Origin: Lindgomyces ingoldianus
Taxonomy: Eukaryota; Ascomycota; Dothideomycetes; Pleosporales; Lindgomycetaceae
Direction: 5' to 3'
Assembly (NCBI RefSeq): GCF_010093535.1
Contig: NW_022985166.1
Coordinates: 141,635 to 205,634, forward strand
Length of the DNA stretch: 64,000 bases
Numbering within the stretch: the stretch's first letter is position 1; each line of letters starts with the position of its first letter. Shown in pieces: positions 56,825 to 64,000 of this stretch. The notes under the pieces were generated by a model. The model saw only the letters and a list, made by a program, of their open reading frames with translations. It was not told the origin of the DNA and did not search any database. The translations under genes and the position numbers were made by a program.

Positions 56825-57285
56825 TTATATTAAAAACTTGCTTTTACTAGTAACAGCTTTATTATAATATTATAGTAATTATTTATTTAACTATATCTAA
56901 GCCTAAAAAGTGTCTAATTTAGTTTAGGTTGTAATTCTTACACACTGTTACATTAAACTACTTAGTTATATAGATAGAATACTAAAGACCTTCTATTAAC
57001 TAAAGTCTTTAGGTTTAGAACTTCCTATCCCCTATAATTAGAATTGCCTTTAGAAAAGTTATATAAAGTGTGCTAAAGTAAAAACCTAGAGACTACTAAT
57101 AACTTATTAGAATTAAAAGTAACTACTAATGTCTAACTAACTACTCTTTAATTCTAGAATTCAAATACGCTCTAGCTAAGTTAAGCCTCTTAGAGTTAAT
57201 TAATAATCTATGTTAACAGCTAAACCTACTTCTGTAGCACTTAAAGCTATACCTCTACTTAATTTAAAGTTATCTCTTAGCAGTA

Positions 57286-59125
57286 ACATGGTCCACAAGC
57301 GAATGTTCAACACAAGCAAGTGTTCTGCCCTACCACTAAATTTAACTTTAAAGACTATTAATTTAACAACATAAAAATATACTATATAAAATAAACTACT
57401 ATAGAATTATTTAATATCCTTGCATGTACAAGAGTTATGCCTAGGCTTGTTGCAGCGCTTGCAGCGCTGTGCGCGCGCTGCGCTGCTTTTAGCAGTTAAC
57501 TCCTTTTAAGGCATTTTGCTACCTTCTGCTATACTAGCAAGCTTCTAAGTACTTAACTTAAAGCCTTAATAACCTATTAGAGTTTTTTTTTTTTAAATTT
57601 ACTTTTTTTTACACTACTTATGCTTTATAGCTGCCTTATAGGCCCTCTTTAGGGTAGCTGCTTAATTGCGCTGTAGAACAGCAACATAAGCTATCTTAGT
57701 AGCGCTCTTACTTAGCTACTTTACTAGATTAAGCATAGCAAAAACAAAAAATTTTTAATGCCTTTAAATCTAATTATATAGTAGAGTTAACTAAGCCTTA
57801 ACTTTATAAAGATTACTAGGTGTTTAAGCCTTCTAAGTAGTATTTAGTAGTAGAGTAGCTAGCTAATTAGGTAGCTATATATTAAGCTTTAAGAGCACTA
57901 GCTTTAGGTTAAATAGGACTAGTCCTATAGCTTTAAAGCCTGCGCAGATCTTATCTATTATAATTAAGCAACTAAATGCTGCTTTAAAAGCTAGTAGAAA
58001 GGTTAGCTTGTTAATATAGTTAATCTAGTAGTAAATTAACTAGCTAATCTTAGTACTGTACACGCGCTTTAACAGCAAAAAGCAGCCAACGTTAAGTAGC
58101 TGTAGAATATGTAACGCGTGTGCTAGCATACAGAGCGCTATAATACGCCTTTGCTTGCAGAGCTCTAGGAATTTAATAGAGTAATAGCTTTTATAGCTAT
58201 TAAAAATAAGTAGCTGCTATAAGCCTACTAAGTAATTTTTTATATGTAGATTAAAGTGCTCTAGCTATGTAATTCTATGTTTATTAGTTGTCTAGCTATT
58301 GTTGCTAACACTAATAGCCTAGTCCTTTAGTATATCCTTATCCTTATACTAGGCAGATAGGTAATGCTTGCCTTTAAAAATTGCATACAGAGGTATTACT
58401 TACCTATCTGCGTTAATGCCTACAATAACTGTTACCTATTTATAGTTGCCTAGCTGTATAGCCTTTAGCTAATTATGTCTATCTGTGCCTGTAACAACTA
58501 TTTAGCTTAATATAACCCCTATCTAAAAGCCTGTTTTATTAAAATTATACATGTCCTAATCTATAATGCTGTACTTTAATTATGTAGCCTCTATAAGCTT
58601 AAACTACTTACTTATAATTACTAAATCTTTGCATTTTACTTATTAGTAATTATACAGTTAGCTAAGGTAGGTTTTAACTGCTAGCGTACACGTAACAAAG
58701 TTAGATGGCCAGTTAATACCTGCTAGTAAAGCGCTGCGCTTAGTAAGAAGCTTGTTAGCCATCTCTTGTACAGCACCTAGAGTAGGCGCAAATCCTTAGG
58801 AATCTAGATTAAGTATATGCTTAATAATTACCTCCTCTTCTAGCTTTGTAAGCTTCTTGTTGTTAGCTGTACAGTTGCGTTGCATAGTTATCCCTGCGCG
58901 TTGTTAGCAGAGAGCTATTTAATTAACATTGTAGAGTGCTGTAGCGCGCCTTTTAGTTAAAGACATGTCTTTATTAAGAGCTTAAATAGCTAGGTTAATT
59001 CTAGCCTCTTTTAAAGATAATTAATTGTATAGTTGTTAATGCATCGCGGTTAGTAGTAGGTTAGCTGCGTTTTAGTGGTGGGGCGGAACACTCGCTTGTG
59101 TTGAACATTCGCTTGTGGACTATGT
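57286..59125 (-). mobile_element. Pogo element R (1840 bp), degraded
   Basis: Ends ACATGGTCCACAAGCGAATG and its near-complement, with TA at 57284-57285 and 59126-59127. Minus-strand transposase text includes DMYNFNKTGF near 58525-58570 and a C-terminal RCKRCNKPRHNSCTC zinc knuckle near 57425-57470. The TIR is at least 50 bp. Stops are dense in the middle. It inserted into T2. Confidence 0.85.
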
Positions 59126-59651
59126 TATATCTATTAATAATTAAATTACTTAATTCTAAGCATAGCTGAAGCAGCTAATCTAGCTAAAAACTACTAGTTA
59201 ACTTTTATTAACTACTAAATTATCTTTAATAACGCTTTATACTACTTTTGCTACTCTAAGTGTAAGAGACTTTTTAGGCACTGTTTAAACTTATTAAATT
59301 TACCTTACTAAACACATACTTAAGATTAAAATTTTTATAGACAGCTAAAAACTTATATTTAAATAATAGTAAGCTTTTATTATAAATAGACTTAATATTA
59401 ATTTAATTACTATTAAAGTAAGCGCGCACGCATAGTGTTAATATAGAGACACATAGCTAGTATTGCAAAGAATAATCTAGAGCTAGAATATCTAGTTAAA
59501 TTACACTAGTTTTAGTTTAAGAGTGTAAAAAATATAATAAAGCTTTTATAAGCTTATTTTATTACTAGCTAGAAAAGACTAAGGTGTAATAAGGATTCTA
59601 AATTTTTAGAATAAATAAAAAAGGCGTTTTCTACCTTTAAAGCGCGCTTTA

Positions 59652-60973
59652 ACGTACTTCACAGGCTAGTTGCTTACACACCTAAGTTGCTTACTTTTGC
59701 TAAGACTTTACTAAACTACTTTTTCTACACTAATGCATTTCTAACAACACTACTTAGACGCGCTAAAAGAATGTTAGATACAGCTTACGCTCTAAGCTTT
59801 TAAATAAGACATAAAACTCTTAAAAAAACATGCTGCAGCTATGTACAGAGTCCCTTAAAAGACAATAAATAACTATAGCGCTAGATAACCTTTACAAGCT
59901 AATTCTATAGCTAACTTATAAAGGCTAGGTAATAAGAAGAAGTAGGTAATTATTAAGACTACACTTAAGCTATATGCGCAAGAATTTTCCTCTTAAATAG
60001 CATTTATAGCTAATATAGCTAATTCTTTACACGCTAAGCATAATCTAGGCTATATTAGCATAAACTAGCCTAGTATGTTTAGGAAGTGTTATTTAGACCT
60101 TAAAGTAACATTTACACGTAGTACAACTATAAAAGAGCTTTTTATAAAGGTCCTAGGGTATTTTAGAGCAAGTTTAGCCTTATAGAGAATATTAAAGCTA
60201 AGTATAGTATCTAGAATAATAACATGTATAACTTTAGCAAAACAGGCTTTATTATAGGCTAAATATCTATTAACTATACTTACGCTTAAAACTTTACTTT
60301 AAGCTTTAAATAACACTTTATAAATATACTAGGCTAGTTTATGCTAATATAGCCTAGATTACATTTAGCGCGCAAAGAATTAGCTATATTAGCTATAAAT
60401 GCTATCTAAGAGGAAAATCCTTGCGCATATAGCTTAAGTATAGTCTTAATAATTACCTACTTCTTCTTATTACCTAGCCTTTATAAGTTAGCTGTAGAAT
60501 TAGCTTATAAAAGTTATCTAGCGCTATAGTTATTTGTTGTCTTTTAAAGGACTCTGTACATAGCTGTAGCATGTTTCTTTAAGAGTTTTATGTTTTATTT
60601 AAAAGCTTAGAGAATACGCTATATTTAACATTCTGTGGAGGATAAAATAGCCTGGCAGTAGCTGTTCAGAAGATCGGATGAAGTGACTCCCCTATCTAAG
60701 AGAGCCAAAGGCTCTCCTTATATACACCGAGCTTCGGAACATAATATCTCCCGATCCCGAGCTGCGTCCCAGGCTCTGAGCCCCCAGTCCCAGGCTCCGA
60801 GCCCCAGTTCCAGGCTCTGAGCCCCAGCCAAGGCTCTCAGTATACGCGACACATTCTTTTAGCACATTTAAGTAGTGTTGTTAGGAATGCATTAGTGTAG
60901 GAAAAGTAGTTTAGTAGGGTCTTAGCAAAAGTAAGTAACTTAGGTGTGTAAGCAACTCGCTTGTAAAGTACGT
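59652..60973. mobile_element. Fold-back pogo derivative M4, with a nested solo LTR
   Basis: TA flanks at 59650-59651 and 60974-60975. It is 1322 bp, or 1099 bp after removing the solo LTR and one TSD. Orientation of the asymmetric centre equals M2. The centre joint (AAATATCT then ATTAACTATACTTACGC) is at the same place as in the other three copies. Confidence 0.88.
60634..60851. mobile_element. Young solo LTR (218 bp) with internal minisatellite
   Basis: Begins TGTGGAGGAT, ends ATACGCGACA, with CATTC duplicated at 60629-60633 and 60852-60856. It contains about four CCAGGCTCTGAGCCCCAG-type units between 60768 and 60838. GC-rich and not RIP-biased. A TATATACACC motif near 60720 is a possible TATA box. 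Confidence 0.88.
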
Positions 60974-61378
60974 TATTAGTGTAGCTAATTAAGAGAATAG
61001 TATTCTAGTTAGATTAGTTCTTCTACCTATAAAAGAAGCTTCCTTCTAGCCTACAGGTACTAAACTATAGCTTTAAACATACCTAAGTAAACTTTTTTAA
61101 AGCTATAGTAGTCTACCTTACAGCGTATAATCTAAAGAGAAGGACTTATAAGAAAGACCTAGTTCTTCTATTTAAATTATCTTTAATTACTAAATTACTT
61201 TTACTACTCTAATAATTAATAACTACACGCATAGTGTTTAGTTTAGAGGGCACTGCTAGCAGTGTAAAGAAATACTTAAAGTAAGAACACCTAGCTAAAT
61301 TAGACTAGTTTTAGTTTAAAAAGGCAAAAAAATTAATTACTATTAATAGAAACTATTAGTCTATAAAGAGGGGAGTAG

Positions 61379-61685
61379 TGTAACAGCTCTTATAAATTGT
61401 TCTATCTTAGGTTGCTTAGAACCTATCTAAAGGGTCCCTGTATCAGCCTCAACCCTAACTCAACCTAGCTCTAACCCTGCCTTGCCCTCTGCTGTACCTC
61501 TATTCCCCTAAGTATTTAGTCGCACCTCTCTCTTGTAGATAGCTTAGTAGTGTTCTAATATCCTTTTGTACAAGGCCTATAGGTGTTAATGGAATTCCTA
61601 GGTCATTAAGTCCCCACGCACTTCTATATGCCTCTAAGTGGATTCCTACTGCATTTAGACCCATTGTCTTGCCTGCGCCGTTACA
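61379..61685 (+). repeat. 3' LTR of T2 (307 bp)
   Basis: Begins TGTAACAGCTCTTATAAATT and ends GCGCCGTTACA. It is the reverse complement of the T1 LTR at 39817-40115, with more C/T changes. Confidence 0.8.
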
Positions 61686-63496
61686 CATATAGCTATTACA
61701 CATAATCTATTAACAGCGTACCACCTGCAAACAGATAAGCAGACAGATCGTGCTAACTAAGATATTAAGCAATATTTAAAGAAGTATATATTCTTTAAAT
61801 AAAACAACTAGGCAGCATAGCTCTTACTTGCATAGCTTGCTTTTAATACAGCTAGATTTGCAACTATAAAAGAAACTCTATACATAGCAAATTTTAGCTA
61901 CAACTCTTACATCTCTATACAAGGAACATAACTACAGGGCTTTAAAGAAGCAGTAGAATAAATTACAAGAATCTAGAACCTACACTAAAAATTAGCCCAA
62001 CAGGCATAAATTAGCTAAGAATAAATAATAGAGCAAGCTAATTAGTATTAGACAGAAGAACCTAACATCTGCCTAGAAGACAAAGTCTACCTAGATATAA
62101 AGAACCTAGACAGATTATAACCTTTAAGGAAGCTAGCAGAACAATAGATTAGCTTGTATAAAGTTATAGCGATATAAGAAGTTAACTACTAACTTAGACT
62201 TCTACTAATAATAAAAATATATCTATAGTTTAATATATCTAAGCTAGAAAAACCTTAAGAAAAAATCTTTACATCTATAACAGGCTAGAAACTAGTTAAA
62301 ACTAAATATAAAGTTCTTAGATATGCGCACCTACTGTCAAGACAGGAGGAACGCTTGACGAAAGCTGCTACATAGTACAAGCAATAAGCTCGAACAGTAT
62401 GTTGCTGCAAATTGCTGCATGTTGCAGCATGTTGCAAGCTGGTCGCGCATAGGGCAAGTGCGTGAGGGACTCGGATTGGAAAAACAAAAGCCGAGCAACA
62501 CGAGTAGAGCAGAAAAAAGGATTAATAAATCAATACAATCAATCATCATCCCATACATCCTATCCAAACCCATCATTCATCTCAGGAAGCCTAGAAACAG
62601 TGCTTCAATCTAACAAAAGTAGAACGCGTACTATAATCTAGAAATAACAGAATGCAGTTCTTAGTTAAGTAGAAAGAATAGCTTACTAGTAAAAACACTT
62701 AAGAACTTATTAAGAACTTAAGAAATGCTTAGAAAGCGCTAACCTATTTCTAAAAAGCTTAGTAAGTAAAAACTAACTAGGAGAAAGGGCGCTAAAACTA
62801 GTAGGCAAAACCACAACACTCTATAAAGCATTGTATAGCTGCGATGTGGATAGACAAATTCCTAGTAACGCTAGCTAAGAAGGAGGAAGGCTAGCAGCTT
62901 TAGCCTCTAACGCCTCTAGCTTATCTAATAATAACAAGTCTCTCTCTATGTTTTTAGCTTAATAATTTTAAAGTAGCTGAAGTTGTTTCTTTAACTAAAG
63001 CATTTTTACAGACACCTAGGACGCTTTCTAGGCTACAGCTGCTTTCTTCTTCTAGAGAAGAGAGAGCGCAAATACTCTTTTAGCTTTAATAAGAACTCTT
63101 TACTTAAAAATAGCAACTTAAGCCTTCTAAGCCTCCTCTATCTTCTATAATACCTTTGCGTAGATGCGCTTAAGCCTGTTTTAGGCCTAAGTAAAAATAA
63201 AAGCATTATAATAACTTTCTTTCTAAAACTATTCTACACACTTATTAAAAAATAAAGATAAGATATAGTTAACACTAGAAGTATAATAGAGCCTATAAAG
63301 ATGCATCTTTATATAATAAAAAGAATTAAGATAGTAAGCAGTATAGTTGCAAAAGAACTAAAGATAATAATAAGGCATAGTTAGAATAATAGCAGTAGCA
63401 GAAAGGAAATAGGCACTTATAGGTTTTAATAGTTCTCTAACACGTGCAGCAGTGTAGATAAGGCAGCAAGGACGCTGCTAGGGAGGAAAGGCTGTG
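61686..63496 (+). pseudogene. C3 chromovirus: integrase and chromodomain relic
   Basis: Text directly after T2 reads THNLLTAYHLQTDKQTDRA (61695-61755), then an ATIKETLYIANFSY block near 61865-61910: the end of a Ty3/gypsy integrase core, better kept than in C1. A chromodomain begins near 62290 (KLVKTKYKVLRY) and resumes after a 281-bp insertion (about 62620-62700, QFLVK*KE*LT). Stops are fewer than in C1 but frames are still broken. A purine tract (GGGAGGAAAGGCTGTG) ends at 63496, before the LTR. Confidence 0.7.
62335..62615. mobile_element. GC-richer insertion in the C3 chromodomain, LTR-like
   Basis: Begins TGTCAAGACAGGAGGAACGC and ends CTTCAATCTAACA, so it has TG..CA ends. Composition is normal and not RIP-biased. 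It contains inverted TTGCTGCA / TGCAGCA repeats near 62400-62435 and an AT-rich ATCAATACAATCAATC stretch like the R-U5 part of copia LTRs. No clean target duplication was seen (CCTAC against AAAGT). Confidence 0.42.
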
Positions 63497-64000
63497 TGTT
63501 ACAGTCTCTAAGTAGACTATAAGCAAGTGCTAGACAACTACTAGGCTAAATAATAACTAGTAGTAGAACTTCTTCTTAGCTGTACAGGAAGAATGTTATT
63601 GTAAGAGGTATCGAGCAGGAAACACAAGTCACAGAGAGGGCATGCAGGATAGGGGGGTAACGAGAGAGAGTAAACCTTAGGGTCGGAGGCAGAGGTACGG
63701 AGGCCGAGGAGCCTATATACCCCGTGCCAAGCCATTAGGGTACTCAGGGGTTGGATAGCTGTAACATAACCGTGACAGTTATGTAACAAGCTAGATGCTC
63801 TTAGAACAAAGATAACAGACTGCTAAGAAATACATGCGCTAAGGGAAAGTACATGCAAAAGGCTAAGATACATGCACTACATGTAAACTTAATGTATATC
63901 ATCTTAATCTTAACTATTATTTAAAGGTTGTAATTAACGTTTAGTCTTTTCTTTACATAGACTAAGTAGTATTAGTAGTTTATAATAACACTATACTATT
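63497..64000 (+). repeat. 3' LTR of C3, runs off the window
   Basis: Begins TGTTACAGTCTCTAAGTAG after the purine tract. The end of the window (GTAATTAACGTTTAGTC, then ACATAGACTAAGTAGTATT) matches the middle of the C-family LTR. A solo LTR interrupts it at 63600. Confidence 0.7.
63600..63777 (-). mobile_element. Young solo LTR (178 bp)
   Basis: Begins TGTAAGAGGTATCG, ends ACCGTGACA, with GTTAT duplicated at 63595-63599 and 63778-63782. Same family as 38189-38491. The reverse strand has GGGGTATATAGGC, a likely TATA box, so it probably reads leftward. Confidence 0.87.

Larger units (their letters stand above)
56474..61685 (+). mobile_element. T2: small LTR element carrying three nested insertions
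   Basis: CATAT is duplicated at 56469-56473 and 61686-61690. The 3' LTR is 61379-61685, after a purine tract (AAAGAGGGGAGTAG). The 5' LTR (56474-56824) is rearranged into a fold-back. Without the solo LTR, pogo R and M4 it is about 1.86 kb. The internal region aligns with T1 where both are present and shows no polymerase or integrase motif, so the family appears non-autonomous. Confidence 0.8.

Noticed and set aside
61500..61703. Minus-strand 67-codon frame
   Set aside because: It lies wholly within the T2 LTR and repeats as LTR sequence at 39817-40115; no coding evidence.
62337..62576. Frames on both strands in the 281-bp insertion
   Set aside because: Overlapping frames in LTR-like, non-coding sequence with inverted repeats; no recognisable protein.
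1..64000. CRISPR arrays, operons, rRNA or intact tRNA genes
   Set aside because: No regular repeat-spacer pattern, ribosomal RNA or complete tRNA was seen; the sequence is eukaryotic in character.

Overview
The window looks like a filamentous ascomycete (Pezizomycotina) genome with two kinds of DNA. About 56 kb is AT-rich, stop-riddled transposon sequence: coding motifs survive, but with pervasive C-to-T and G-to-A change and almost no length change, the expected signature of repeat-induced point mutation (RIP). One island of normal composition, about 30.87-38.18 kb, holds the host genes. Introns with GT..AG ends and fungal branch-point-like motifs, a GPI-anchored GH20 enzyme, chromodomain Ty3/gypsy elements and Fot1/pogo elements inserted at TA all fit a fungus. 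No species can be named from the sequence alone.

Left repeat block (1-30.86 kb). It begins inside a chromovirus (C1, + strand). C1's 3' LTR is split by a complete gypsy element A1 (2809-17084, TSD TCTCC), which is itself split by a second gypsy element B1 (9175-15753, TSD AGTAT). Next come LTR and transposon fragments, then a pogo element P1 (17921-30862). P1 contains pogo N1 (18773-28496), which contains gypsy A2 on the minus strand (19425-27281, TSD CAAGG), which contains a young solo LTR (19716-19877, TSD GTAAA). P1 also carries a 1.1-kb fold-back element, M1.

Gene island. On the + strand is an intronless, probably GPI-anchored GH20 beta-hexosaminidase-like gene (31183-33492). On the - strand is a CorA-like divalent-cation transporter gene (34505-36010), preceded by a 62-codon upstream ORF. 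Three weaker candidates are a frameshifted gene remnant (33886-34211), a three-exon small gene (36257-36750, -) and a two-exon small gene (37179-37687, +). Nothing shows that the genes form a pathway; they look like a small surviving patch of single-copy DNA. The right edge is marked by a solo LTR at 38189.

Right repeat block (38.5-64 kb). It holds a copia-type relic, two copies (T1, T2) of a probably non-autonomous LTR element, chromovirus C2 (-) with a deleted pogo N2, and an AT-rich stretch with tandem repeats that hosts pogo Q, pogo M5 and fold-back copies M2 and M3. T2 (56474-61685, TSD CATAT) sits in the integrase of chromovirus C3 and itself carries a solo LTR, pogo R and fold-back M4. 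C3 runs to the window end.

Most notable is a 1100-bp fold-back derivative of pogo family M. It occurs four times at independent TA sites with the same internal breakpoint, so it spread as a family of its own. Several GC-rich solo LTRs with perfect 5-bp duplications sit in RIP-degraded hosts and look younger than the RIP episode.
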